Shown piece by piece: positions 1-7,118 of a DNA stretch of 9,127 nt. The DNA comes from Campylobacteraceae bacterium. Its GTDB lineage: Bacteria > Campylobacterota > Campylobacteria > Campylobacterales > Sulfurospirillaceae. Position numbers and translations under genes: made by a program. Numbering within the stretch: the first letter of the stretch is position 1; every line of letters starts with the position of its first letter. The notes below the pieces were generated by a model. The model had not been told where the DNA came from. It searched no databases and saw only the letters and a list, made by a program, of their open reading frames with translations. The stretch is from contig JALUMJ010000108.1 of NCBI GenBank assembly GCA_027040375.1, forward strand, positions 1 through 9,127, given 5' to 3'.

Positions 1-252
1 GAATTTAAGGGTTATAAAATCACAAAAGCTGGATACAGAATCTATGGAAATGATGCCCAGCTTCACAGAAATCCAAGAGGGGAAGAGTATTATTGGCTTG
101 GAACTCATGCTCTTAGACATAAAGAAAACAAGACAAAAGATTGCGATTTAAGTGCCATAGCTGATGGTTTTGTTTCTATCACACCGATTCAGTTAGATAT
201 GACTTCACATGATGATATAGAGAAATTAAATGATTGGATAAATGATGGATAG
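1..252 (+). CDS. surE: 5'-nucleotidase SurE, C-terminal part (cut by window start)
   Basis: This is the last 83 codons of an open frame that enters from the left edge and stops at TAG (250-252). SurE enzymes are metal-dependent phosphatases that dephosphorylate nucleoside 5'- and 3'-monophosphates and are linked to stationary-phase survival. What is visible is the C-terminal part: an Asn-Pro-Arg-Gly-Glu-Glu-Tyr-Tyr-Trp-Leu-Gly stretch typical of SurE, then 'DCDLSAIADGFVSITPIQLD', matching the usual 'D..A...GyvSiTPL..D' ending, and a short closing helix. The N-terminal metal site (family motif DDG near residue 8) lies outside the window and cannot be checked. The tcdA-like gene starts 11 bases before the stop in another frame, so the two are probably translationally coupled. 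Identification rests on remembered family motifs, but the match is good. Confidence 0.9.
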   Translation, partial: EFKGYKITKAGYRIYGNDAQLHRNPRGEEYYWLGTHALRHKENKTKDCDLSAIADGFVSITPIQLDMTSHDDIEKLNDWINDG

Positions 253-883
253 ATTTGCTAGATGCAAGTCATTATTTGGAGATGATTTTGAGAAAATTCA
301 AAATTCAAAAATCCTTCTTTTAGGGGTTGGTGGGGTTGGTGGATTTTGCTTAGATGCACTTTATAGAAGTGGTGTGCAAGATATTACTATAGTAGATTTT
401 GACACATTTGAAATCACAAATCAAAATAGACAAATCGGAAGTGAAAACATTGACAAGATAAAAGTTGAAGTGATGCAAAAAAAATATAATTGCACTGAGG
501 CCATAAATACAAAAGCAACTCCCCAGTGGGTAGATAATTTTGATTTTGAACCATACGATTTGGTGATAGATGCCATAGATGATATGCGCGCTAAAGTCGC
601 CCTTGCAAACAAATGCTCACATAAACTCATAAGCTCAACTGGTGGTGCTAAAAAGCTTGACCCAACAAAGATACAGATAACTTCAGTTTGGAAAACTTAT
701 AGTGATGGGCTAGCTAAAAAGTTTAGATATGAACTCAAAAAAAGTGGCTTTAAGGGTGATTTTGATGTGGTTTTCTCAGATGAAGCACCTAGATGCAAAG
801 ACCTAGGAAGTTTCGTCGGAGTCACTGGAAGTTTTGGCTTAACCCTCGCTTCTCTTGCAATTAAAAAACTGATTAACGCTTAA
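242..883 (+). CDS. tcdA: ThiF/E1-like protein, probable tRNA t6A dehydratase (TcdA/CsdL-like)
   Basis: A 213-residue adenylating enzyme of the ThiF/MoeB/HesA superfamily. Seen: a Rossmann nucleotide-binding loop GVGGVGG (28-34), acidic strand end IVDFD (50-54), the Asn/Arg motif TNQNRQI (59-65), DAIDD (110-114), and STGGAKKLDPTKIQIT (132-147). The last two resemble E. coli TcdA 'DAIDSVRPKAAL' and 'TTGGAGGQIDPTQIQVTD' more closely than MoeB or ThiF. TcdA uses ATP to dehydrate t6A at position 37 of ANN-decoding tRNAs into cyclic t6A. The protein is about 55 residues shorter than E. coli TcdA, mostly in the C-terminal third, and has no Cys-X-X-Cys zinc pairs. ATG codons at 242 and 245 are both possible starts. 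No strong ribosome-binding site precedes either, which fits coupling to surE by the 11-base overlap. The superfamily is certain; the TcdA role is inferred from motifs, and activation of an unknown ubiquitin-like partner is the alternative. Confidence 0.75.
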   Translation: MMDRFARCKSLFGDDFEKIQNSKILLLGVGGVGGFCLDALYRSGVQDITIVDFDTFEITNQNRQIGSENIDKIKVEVMQKKYNCTEAINTKATPQWVDNFDFEPYDLVIDAIDDMRAKVALANKCSHKLISSTGGAKKLDPTKIQITSVWKTYSDGLAKKFRYELKKSGFKGDFDVVFSDEAPRCKDLGSFVGVTGSFGLTLASLAIKKLINA

Positions 884-1152
884 GCCCCGATATAAGCTCT
901 CACATGATTTGGTACACCATTTGGTGGAACTAAAGCTACTCTATCTCCATCTTTGAGTATTGTTTCTTTGGGCAATATCTTGTGATTTACAAATACAACA
1001 GCTACTTCATCTTCTTTTAGTCCTAAACTCTCTATTAGTTTATTTATAGAGATATCTTTTTTAATTTGCATTTTTAAATCAGGCGTTAATATACCTTTTT
1101 CTTTTAGTTTTAGTTTTAAAAATGAAAATGCATTAAATCTTATTTTTATCAT
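880..1152 (-). CDS. MoaD/ThiS-like beta-grasp protein without terminal Gly-Gly
   Basis: A 90-residue protein with the pattern of the MoaD/ThiS ubiquitin-like fold: an opening strand (MIKIRFNAFSF), a helix around 'SINKLIESLGL', the strand 'EVAVVFVNHKIL' and the family's late signature 'LKDGDRVALVPPNG'. MoaD and ThiS are sulfur carriers for molybdopterin and thiamine; an E1-like enzyme adenylates their C-terminal Gly-Gly. Here the chain runs about 11 residues past the usual end and finishes 'VPNHVRAYIGA', so the Gly-Gly tail is absent. An in-frame GTG at 1170 would add six residues, but ATG at 1152 has AAAGGAG five bases upstream and is the better start. The gene is last in the minus-strand cluster, 14 bases after the membrane protein gene. 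Its stop codon shares TTAA with the stop of the convergent tcdA-like gene. The fold is fairly likely; the function is unknown. Confidence 0.65.
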   Translation of the reverse strand: MIKIRFNAFSFLKLKLKEKGILTPDLKMQIKKDISINKLIESLGLKEDEVAVVFVNHKILPKETILKDGDRVALVPPNGVPNHVRAYIGA

Positions 1153-1157
1153 GTTTT

Positions 1158-1164
1158 CTCCTTT
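1158..1164 (-). promoter_or_regulatory. Ribosome-binding site of the MoaD-like gene
   Basis: The transcript reads AAAGGAG followed by five bases and ATG (1152-1150). This strong Shine-Dalgarno sequence decides the start in favour of the internal ATG over the in-frame GTG at 1170, which overlaps the stop codon of the preceding gene. Confidence 0.8.
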
Positions 1165-1166
1165 TT

Positions 1167-1616
1167 TCACAATATTTTAACATCTTTATTTAAAATTTTT
1201 ATAGTTTTAGATAAATCTTTTCTATATATATAAGTATTTTTCCTTCCTTTATACAGAAGGTCTCCAGTAAATTTTATAGTGCCCACTTCAAAAGTTTGAT
1301 TTTCGCTCATAAAAGCACTTCTAGCTAGATAATTTCCAATCGGCTCATACAATGCCGATATGCTGATGATTATACAAAGTATATAGATTTTAATAAAAAT
1401 TTTGGAAAATTTACAATAAAGCATCAAATAACCAACTATTAAAAAACTTGGAATTAAAAGATAAAAATTTTGATTATCTATAAAAATGACATTAAAATAC
1501 TCACTTATATGATAAAAATCAAAATAGTGCAATTTTAATCCTATAAAATACAAAAAATCTAGCAAAGATACAAAGGCGAATCCCATAAAAAAACTATTGA
1601 TTAAACGAAATATCAT
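1167..1616 (-). CDS. Unrecognised small membrane protein, three predicted helices
   Basis: I do not recognise this 149-residue protein. Three hydrophobic stretches can be seen: about 5-27 (LINSFFMGFAFVSLLDFLYF...), 52-67 (YLLIPSFLIVGYLMLY) and 74-92 (FIKIYILCIIISISALYEP). The loop between the second and third carries Lys 69, 72 and 76, so by the positive-inside rule it is cytoplasmic, and the basic C-terminal tail of about 57 residues (93-149) would be periplasmic. The tail contains 'FEVGTIKFTGDLLYKGRKNTYIYRKDLSKT', which looks like a small beta-rich piece. No cleavable signal peptide or catalytic motif is evident. Its ATG overlaps the stop of the Sua5-like gene as ATGA, and a very good ribosome-binding site (AAGGAGG) lies inside that gene's end. 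The frame is therefore surely expressed, probably in the same transcript as carB. Codon use is as AT-rich as in its neighbours. Confidence 0.75.
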   Translation of the reverse strand: MIFRLINSFFMGFAFVSLLDFLYFIGLKLHYFDFYHISEYFNVIFIDNQNFYLLIPSFLIVGYLMLYCKFSKIFIKIYILCIIISISALYEPIGNYLARSAFMSENQTFEVGTIKFTGDLLYKGRKNTYIYRKDLSKTIKILNKDVKIL

Positions 1617-2053
1617 CTCAGCCTCCTTTTTGATATTTTAGCACATTTTACTATCATTGAAGGTTTTTTTTCATCAAAGTCTAATTGATTATAGATAATC
1701 ACATCTGCTTTTTCTTTTGCAAATTCTCTTTTAAACTCTTGCCCTGAAGGGTTTGATGAAGTCGAATATATCCATTTTAGTTTTTTTAAAAATTTTAAAT
1801 GCTCTTTATCTTTAACCACTCGAATAGCCAAATTTTTAGGATAAACTATAGTAGTTTTTTTTGCTCTTCTTATAAATTTTTTGTATTTTTGAGGAACTCT
1901 AGTAAATTTTTTGAGAGTTTTAAAAGAATCTACACTAATTATAAACTCTTTTTTTATATCTCTTTTCTTTACATGTAAGAGTGCATCTCTGTTTTGTGAT
2001 AAAAATCCAACAGTTGTATCTGTTTGAGCTAGATATATAACTGCTGGATTCAT
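1613..2053 (-). CDS. Short Sua5/YrdC-like protein, possible threonylcarbamoyl-AMP synthase
   Basis: A 146-residue protein matching the Sua5/YciO/YrdC fold. Family proteins of the TsaC type combine threonine, bicarbonate and ATP into threonylcarbamoyl-AMP, the precursor of tRNA t6A. Seen, in family order: AQTDTTVGF (9-17, compare 'PTEAVFGLG'), KKRDIKKEF (29-37, compare 'KQRPVDKGL', keeping Lys29, Arg31 and Lys35), TTIVYP (67-72), LAIRV (75-79), STSSNPSG (97-104, compare 'STSANLSG') and a terminal 'KPSMIVKC'. It is clearly shorter than E. coli TsaC (about 190 residues): the usual first helix is missing and the Trp-Pro-Gly-Pro segment is not recognisable. The motif spacing shows no sign of a frameshift. 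It starts four bases after the carB stop with only a weak GAGAT ribosome-binding site, so coupling to carB is likely. It may be a minimal TsaC or a diverged relative; a full-length TsaC elsewhere in the genome would favour the second. Confidence 0.75.
   Translation of the reverse strand: MNPAVIYLAQTDTTVGFLSQNRDALLHVKKRDIKKEFIISVDSFKTLKKFTRVPQKYKKFIRRAKKTTIVYPKNLAIRVVKDKEHLKFLKKLKWIYSTSSNPSGQEFKREFAKEKADVIIYNQLDFDEKKPSMIVKCAKISKRRLR
1622..1628 (-). promoter_or_regulatory. Ribosome-binding site of the membrane protein gene
   Basis: The transcript reads AAGGAGG, five bases before the ATG at 1616-1614. It is the closest match to the consensus in the window and lies inside the 3' end of the Sua5-like gene. 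Initiation at this overlapping start can therefore be independent of, as well as coupled to, upstream translation. Confidence 0.75.
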
Positions 2054-2057
2054 TGTG

Positions 2058-5000
2058 TTATCTCAAATAATCTTGTAAAGCTTTTGGCTCATAAGCGCTA
2101 TTGTCTTGGATAAAAGCTAAACTTTGAGCTGCCACAGTTGCGGCTGCTATGGTAGTAAAGTATGGTATATTAAATCTCAGCACTGATTGGCGAATTTTTT
2201 TGGCATCATCTTTACTTGACTTGTTATCACTTGTATTTATAACCAAATCTATATCGCCATTTTTTAACTTATCTTCCACATTTGGTCTTCCCTCGCTTAT
2301 CTTGTAAACAAACTCGCTTTTAACGCCCGCATCTTCTAAAATCTTATTTGTTCCACCAGTTGCCAATATATGGAAACCTAAATTTTCAAATTTCTTGCCT
2401 AAATCCTGAGCATATGACTTGTCATTGTCCGTAAGAGATATAAAAACTGTTCCACTCTTTGGAAGAACATTATTTGATGCTATTTGAGATTTTGCAAATG
2501 ATGTTGCAAAGTTATCACTTATACCCATCACTTCACCAGTTGATTTCATCTCGGGTCCTAAGATAAGATCTGCACCTTGAAGTTTATTGAAAGGGAAAAC
2601 TGCCTCTTTTACTGCTACATGTCCTCTGTTTTTGGCTTTATATATTCCGTCTTCTTCATAAACCACTTTAAAAGTATCATAAAAACTCAATGCCTCTTTT
2701 AAGTCTCCTTGATACATCACTCTAGTGGCTACTTTTGCAAGTGGAATTCCCGTAGCTTTTGAAACAAAAGGAACAGTTCGGCTAGCCCTTGGATTTACCT
2801 CTATCATATAGATATCATCTTTATATATGGCAAATTGTATATTCATAAGCCCTACAACACCTAGATTTAAAGCTATTTTTTTAGTTTGTTCTTCCACTTT
2901 TTTTATAAGTCTTTTACTAACGCTCACTGTTGGAAGTGAACAAGCACTATCGCCACTATGAATTCCCGCCTCTTCGATATGTTGCATGATGGCCCCTAGA
3001 TAAACATCTTTTCCATCACAAACTGCATCTACATCAAGCTCGATTGCATTATCTAAAAACTGGTCAAGCAATACAGGAGAGCTATTGCTGACACTAACCG
3101 CCTCATCCATATAAGTTCTAAGTTCACTCTCATTATAAACTATTCTCATAGCTCGTCCACCTAAAACATAACTTGGTCGAACAAGAACTGGATATCCTAT
3201 CTCTTTTGCTTTTTCTATAGCTTCTAATTGGCTTGAAGCTACATCATTTCTAGGTTGAAGCAAACCATTGGCGCTGATAAAAGCTGAAAATTTTTCTCTA
3301 TCTTCTGCCTCGTCTATGACTCTTGCACTTGTGCCTATGATTTTAGCGCCGATGACTGTCAATCTTTTTGCGATTTTAAGAGGTGTTTGCCCTCCAAAAT
3401 GAACTATGATTCCATCTGGTTGCTCAGTTTCTACTACACTTCTAACATGTTCAAAATCTATCGGTTCAAAGTAAAGTATGTCACTTGTATCATAGTCGGT
3501 TGAAACAGTTTCAGGGTTACAATTGTACATGATTGTTTTTATGCCCATATCATTTAACGCATAAGCAGCGTGAACACAACAATAATCAAACTCAATTCCC
3601 TGTCCTATCCTATTTGGGCCGCCACCTATTATCATCACTTTTTTTTCTGTTTTAGGTGTTTCTTTTTTCTTTGGTAATTTTGTTATATTTGTGCTAGAGT
3701 AGAGATAAGGTGTGAGAGCTTTAAACTCAGCTCCACATGTATCTACTTCATTGTACTCAAGATTAATACCGAGTTTTTGTCTTGCAAAATATATATCATT
3801 TTGGGTTAATTCCAAGTTGTCATATTTATTGATAAGCCATGCTATTTTTTTATCTGAAAAACCATAAGTTTTTGCAAGTCTTAGTATATTTTCATCATTT
3901 AGTGCAAACATATCGAGCTTTTTCTCAAATTTTACCAAATCCTCAAATTGATATAAAAACCATTTGTCAATCTTGCATAAATCATGTACCTCATCCACAC
4001 TATAGCCCCTGCCAAGTGCTTCCATGACACAAAGAACTCTAAATTCATTTGGTCGTCTTATCTCTTTTTTTAGTTTATCATCATCGTATTTTATCTCATC
4101 AAACCCACTAAGCCCAGTCTCTAAAGAGCAAAGTGCTTTTTGAAATGATTCTTTAAAAGTCCTTCCTATCGCCATCACTTCGCCCACACTTTTCATGGCA
4201 GTCGTAAGTGTAGAGTTAGCAACAGGAAACTTTTCAAATGTAAAACGAGGTATTTTTGTAACGATATAGTCAATAACTGGCTCAAAACTAGCCGCTGTTC
4301 CTGTTATGTCATTTGTAATTTCATCAAGACTAAAACCAACAGCCAACAGGGTTGCTACTTTTGCTATAGGATATCCAGTTGCTTTTGAAGCTAGGGCGCT
4401 GCTTCTGCTTACTCGTGGGTTCATCTCTATTACTGTCATCCTACCGTTTTTAGGGTTTAGAGCAAACTGCACATTACTTCCACCAGTATCTACACCAATT
4501 TCACGCAAAATCGCAAATGAGGCATTTCTCATATTTTGGTACTCTTTATCTGTGAGTGTTAAAGCAGGAGCTATCGTGATACTATCGCCCGTATGCACGC
4601 CCATCGGATCAAAATTTTCAATTGAGCAAACGATGATGCAGTTATCGTGACTATCTCGTATAACCTCCATCTCGTACTCTTTCCAACCTAGCAATGATTC
4701 TTCTATAAGTATCTCATTTATAGGGCTTGCTTCTAAGCCTATATTTGCTAAATCTTTAAATTCATCTATATTATAAGCAACCCCACTTCCTCCACCTGCT
4801 AGCGTGTATGAGGCTCTTATTATCAGCGGAAAACCAATCTCTTCAGCCGCCTTTTCAGCCTCTTCTTGGTTATAAGCATATCTACTCTTTGGTAAATCCA
4901 TGCCGATTTTAATCATGGCTTCCTTAAAAGCTTGTCTATCTTCACCTTTTTTTATCGCCTCAGGTTTTGCACCTAAAAATTCTACGCCCTCTAACAGGCC

Positions 5001-5315
5001 TTTTTCGTACATGCTCATAGCCATATTTAACGCGGTTTGTCCGCCCATTGTAGGTAAAATTGCATCTACTTTTTCTTTTTTAATTATTTTTGTTATGATA
5101 TCTTCGTTTATAGGCTCTATATAAGTTCTGTGTGCAAATTCAGGATCAGTCATGATAGTAGCTGGATTTGAGTTTATCAAAACTACTCTATAACCTAACT
5201 CTTTCAAAGTTTTTGCTGCTTGCGTTCCAGAATAATCAAACTCACAAGCTTGTCCGATAACAATCGGGCCTGAACCTATCAACAATATAGTTTTTATGTC
5301 ATTTCTCTTTGGCAT
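2058..5315 (-). CDS. carB: Carbamoyl-phosphate synthase large subunit
   Basis: A full-length protein of 1085 residues (E. coli CarB has 1073). With the small glutaminase subunit CarA it makes carbamoyl phosphate from glutamine, bicarbonate and two ATP, feeding pyrimidine and arginine synthesis in the cytoplasm. The two homologous halves are plain. The first starts at [19 protein letters not shown] (14-32) and has its ATP-grasp motif [20 protein letters not shown] (297-316). The second starts at [17 protein letters not shown] (564-580) with [20 protein letters not shown] (839-858). Between them (about 405-550) is the oligomerisation region. The MGS-like allosteric domain occupies about 953-1085, with [13 protein letters not shown] (985-997) and INTSDN (1026-1031), so effector control by nucleotides or ornithine as in E. 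coli is plausible. No carA is in the window. The start is set by AAGGA five bases upstream, overlapping the mreC stop. Eight bases separate it from mreC, so it probably shares that transcript. Confidence 0.98.
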   Translation of the reverse strand: MPKRNDIKTILLIGSGPIVIGQACEFDYSGTQAAKTLKELGYRVVLINSNPATIMTDPEFAHRTYIEPINEDIITKIIKKEKVDAILPTMGGQTALNMAMSMYEKGLLEGVEFLGAKPEAIKKGEDRQAFKEAMIKIGMDLPKSRYAYNQEEAEKAAEEIGFPLIIRASYTLAGGGSGVAYNIDEFKDLANIGLEASPINEILIEESLLGWKEYEMEVIRDSHDNCIIVCSIENFDPMGVHTGDSITIAPALTLTDKEYQNMRNASFAILREIGVDTGGSNVQFALNPKNGRMTVIEMNPRVSRSSALASKATGYPIAKVATLLAVGFSLDEITNDITGTAASFEPVIDYIVTKIPRFTFEKFPVANSTLTTAMKSVGEVMAIGRTFKESFQKALCSLETGLSGFDEIKYDDDKLKKEIRRPNEFRVLCVMEALGRGYSVDEVHDLCKIDKWFLYQFEDLVKFEKKLDMFALNDENILRLAKTYGFSDKKIAWLINKYDNLELTQNDIYFARQKLGINLEYNEVDTCGAEFKALTPYLYSSTNITKLPKKKETPKTEKKVMIIGGGPNRIGQGIEFDYCCVHAAYALNDMGIKTIMYNCNPETVSTDYDTSDILYFEPIDFEHVRSVVETEQPDGIIVHFGGQTPLKIAKRLTVIGAKIIGTSARVIDEAEDREKFSAFISANGLLQPRNDVASSQLEAIEKAKEIGYPVLVRPSYVLGGRAMRIVYNESELRTYMDEAVSVSNSSPVLLDQFLDNAIELDVDAVCDGKDVYLGAIMQHIEEAGIHSGDSACSLPTVSVSKRLIKKVEEQTKKIALNLGVVGLMNIQFAIYKDDIYMIEVNPRASRTVPFVSKATGIPLAKVATRVMYQGDLKEALSFYDTFKVVYEEDGIYKAKNRGHVAVKEAVFPFNKLQGADLILGPEMKSTGEVMGISDNFATSFAKSQIASNNVLPKSGTVFISLTDNDKSYAQDLGKKFENLGFHILATGGTNKILEDAGVKSEFVYKISEGRPNVEDKLKNGDIDLVINTSDNKSSKDDAKKIRQSVLRFNIPYFTTIAAATVAAQSLAFIQDNSAYEPKALQDYLR

Positions 5316-5323
5316 CTCTTTCC

Positions 5324-6070
5324 TTAATTTTTTGTTATTACATGTAAGTATGTAGGGACTCGTAAATCGATGTATGGCTTAACGATAACAGTTTTTGAAG
5401 ATTCCTCTTTCATCACTTTAGCTACCTTTCCAACTCTAGCACCTTGAAAAAATACACCATCCAAACCGCTAGTAATCACTTTATCCCCGATTTTAGGGTT
5501 CATCCATAATGGAATATATTTGACCAATATATCTTTTGTATTACCTTGTAGAACTCCAGGAATTTTATCAACTCCTATATATACTGAAAATATCGAATTT
5601 GGGTCTTTAAGCAACAAACCCTCTGGATGTGTGTCTTTTTGAACAACTATTCCGACTCCGTACCCTTGATACAAAAGACCATAAATTTTACTTTTATTAA
5701 AGTCTTTAAAATCAAGCCATATCTTATTGTAATCGTTTAATTTACAATAAGATATAGCTTGTATAAGTTTGACATTTGGCTTATAGAGAGACATATTATT
5801 GTCTCTTAATAAGTCATTTAATTTACCAGCAAAGGCTATAGATAATAGAGCAGATTTTTCTAGTTTTTTATTTTCATCTCGTAGCTTTACAATCATCTTT
5901 TTTTGAGAGAAGTGCTCATCAATCTTGTCATTAATTGTTTTTTTAGTATTTAAATATTTAGAGAGGATAAAATTGTTAAATCCAACAACATATCCTCTTC
6001 CAATTTCGGTATATCTAACGGAAACAAAAACCATCAGAAATAAAACTGCTAATAGTTTTATCTTATTCAT
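5324..6070 (-). CDS. mreC: Rod shape-determining protein MreC
   Basis: A 248-residue protein of the short MreC type. MreC is a bitopic inner-membrane protein whose periplasmic part joins the elongasome and links MreB to cell-wall synthases. Seen: one N-terminal membrane segment (about 4-18, [15 protein letters not shown]), a charged helical and probably coiled-coil stretch (about 43-95), then the beta-barrel part with '[17 protein letters not shown]' (105-121), '[14 protein letters not shown]' (131-144) and '[22 protein letters not shown]' (195-216), the last being the most typical MreC signature. The ATG lies inside the 3' end of mreB (8-base overlap) with no good ribosome-binding site before it, so translation probably depends on ribosomes finishing mreB, keeping the two products in proportion. 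The oddity is a 20-base-pair stem formed by codons 104-120, described separately. No mreD is seen next to it. Confidence 0.93.
   Translation of the reverse strand: MNKIKLLAVLFLMVFVSVRYTEIGRGYVVGFNNFILSKYLNTKKTINDKIDEHFSQKKMIVKLRDENKKLEKSALLSIAFAGKLNDLLRDNNMSLYKPNVKLIQAISYCKLNDYNKIWLDFKDFNKSKIYGLLYQGYGVGIVVQKDTHPEGLLLKDPNSIFSVYIGVDKIPGVLQGNTKDILVKYIPLWMNPKIGDKVITSGLDGVFFQGARVGKVAKVMKEESSKTVIVKPYIDLRVPTYLHVITKN
5713..5761 (-). repeat. Long near-perfect inverted repeat (RNA hairpin) inside mreC
   Basis: Arms 5719-5732 (ATATCTTATTGTAA) and 5742-5755 (TTACAATAAGATAT) are exact reverse complements of 14 bases around a 9-base loop. The stem continues outward: 5718/5756 is C/A in DNA but becomes a G-U pair in the minus-strand transcript, and 5713-5717 pairs with 5757-5761. 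The mRNA can thus form an uninterrupted 20-base-pair stem. It lies over mreC codons 104-120, whose peptide looks like normal MreC sequence, so this is not an obvious insertion. There is no run of U after it, so it is not a standard intrinsic terminator. It could be a nuclease processing site, a pause or a stabiliser in the polycistronic mRNA; that is inference. Confidence 0.85.
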
Positions 6071-7097
6071 TTGCCAAGTGTTGAAGTAATTCTATCTCTT
6101 CTAAGGCTCTTCCTGTTCCTTTAGCAACGGCTAAAAGCGGATCTTCTGCCACAAAAACTGGTAATTTTACTATATCCCCTAGATATTTGTCAATACCTCT
6201 AATCAAAGCTCCGCCGCCAGTTAAAACAACACCATTGTCAACGATATCTCCAGCTAAATCTGGGGGCATGATTTCAAGCACATCTTTCAATGCATCAGCA
6301 ATCTCTTTAAGAGGCTCTTTGATAGCATCTCTAACATCTTCGCTAGTCAGCTCAATCCGGCTTAAAAGCCCGCTAACTTGATCTCTTCCTTTTACTATAG
6401 CACTCAATGGTTCTTCCATTGAAATTGCAGTTCCTATCTCAATCTTTATATCTTCGCCAGTTCGTTCACCTATAAGAAGGTTAAATTTTTTCTTTACATA
6501 ATCAACAATAGCCATATCTATCTTATCGCCAGCTGTTCTTATTGACTTACTAATAACCAATCCTCCAAGAGACACAACACCTATCTCAGTAGTACCGCCA
6601 CCAATATCAACAACTAAACTACCCTCGGGCTCCCTAATAGGAAGATTTGCTCCGATAGCTGCTGCCATAGGCTCTTCTATTAAAAATACTTCTCTCGCCC
6701 CTGCACTCATGGCAGACTCCCTAACAGCTTTTCGTTCAACCTGAGTAAGTCCATAAGGAACACAGATGATGATACGAGGTCTTAAAAAACTCTTTCTTTT
6801 GTGTGCTTTTTCTATAAAATACCTAATCATCTTTTCAGTCATATCAAAATCAGCTATCACGCCATCTCGCATAGGTCGAATCGCTTGGATATCACCAGGC
6901 GTTTTACCAACCATATTTTTAGCTTCTTTACCAACAGCTAAGATTCTATCTTTGCCATTCTTTGTTCGTTGCAATGCCACAACTGAAGGTTCATTTATGA
7001 TGATACCTTTACCTTTTAGCAATACCAATGTATTTGCCGTTCCCAAGTCGATACTCATATCACTTGAAAAAAATCCTATTAACTGATCAAGAATCAT
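6063..7097 (-). CDS. mreB: Rod shape-determining protein MreB (bacterial actin)
   Basis: A 344-residue actin-like ATPase that polymerises on the inner face of the cytoplasmic membrane and guides lateral wall synthesis. Seen: a short hydrophobic N-terminal segment (MILDQLIGFF, residues 1-10) like the membrane-binding helix of Gram-negative MreB; phosphate-1 loop DLGTANT (17-23); catalytic region EEPMAAAIGA (141-150); phosphate-2 loop DIGGGTTEIGV (164-174); and adenosine motif GVVLTGGGALIRG (289-301). Length and motif spacing are normal. The start is supported by AAAGG seven bases upstream (7105-7109). The gene lies 21 bases after clpX, the largest gap in the minus-strand cluster, and overlaps mreC by 8 bases, so mreBC is probably a coupled pair. 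No key residue is missing. Confidence 0.98.
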   Translation of the reverse strand: MILDQLIGFFSSDMSIDLGTANTLVLLKGKGIIINEPSVVALQRTKNGKDRILAVGKEAKNMVGKTPGDIQAIRPMRDGVIADFDMTEKMIRYFIEKAHKRKSFLRPRIIICVPYGLTQVERKAVRESAMSAGAREVFLIEEPMAAAIGANLPIREPEGSLVVDIGGGTTEIGVVSLGGLVISKSIRTAGDKIDMAIVDYVKKKFNLLIGERTGEDIKIEIGTAISMEEPLSAIVKGRDQVSGLLSRIELTSEDVRDAIKEPLKEIADALKDVLEIMPPDLAGDIVDNGVVLTGGGALIRGIDKYLGDIVKLPVFVAEDPLLAVAKGTGRALEEIELLQHLANE

Positions 7098-7118
7098 TCA
7101 CTAACCTTTACTGTCGCT

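Noticed and set aside
421..630. Open frame of 69 codons on the minus strand inside the tcdA-like gene
   Set aside because: It overlaps conserved codons of the ThiF-type protein, and no ribosome-binding site or motif supports it.
836..886. Possible terminator between the convergent genes (GGCTTAA at 836-842 with TTAAGCC at 880-886)
   Set aside because: The arms are only seven bases long with 37 bases between them, and no T run follows on either strand, so it does not look like an intrinsic terminator.
880..1170. Longer version of the MoaD-like gene starting at GTG 1170
   Set aside because: The GTG overlaps the preceding stop codon, the six extra residues are the translated ribosome-binding site region, and the internal ATG has ideal spacing.
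1681..1700. TATAAT-like -10 box on the minus strand within the Sua5-like gene
   Set aside because: Such hexamers occur many times in this AT-rich sequence and none has convincing upstream elements, so no promoter is called.
4306..4650. Open frame of 114 codons on the plus strand opposite carB
   Set aside because: It is antisense to a strongly conserved part of carB, its translation has no recognisable motif, and no ribosome-binding site favours it. The same holds for the shorter plus-strand frames opposite carB, mreB, clpX and lpxA.
2058..5315. Internal repeat of carB as a recent duplication
   Set aside because: The two similar halves are the ancient duplication present in all CarB proteins and are not new here.
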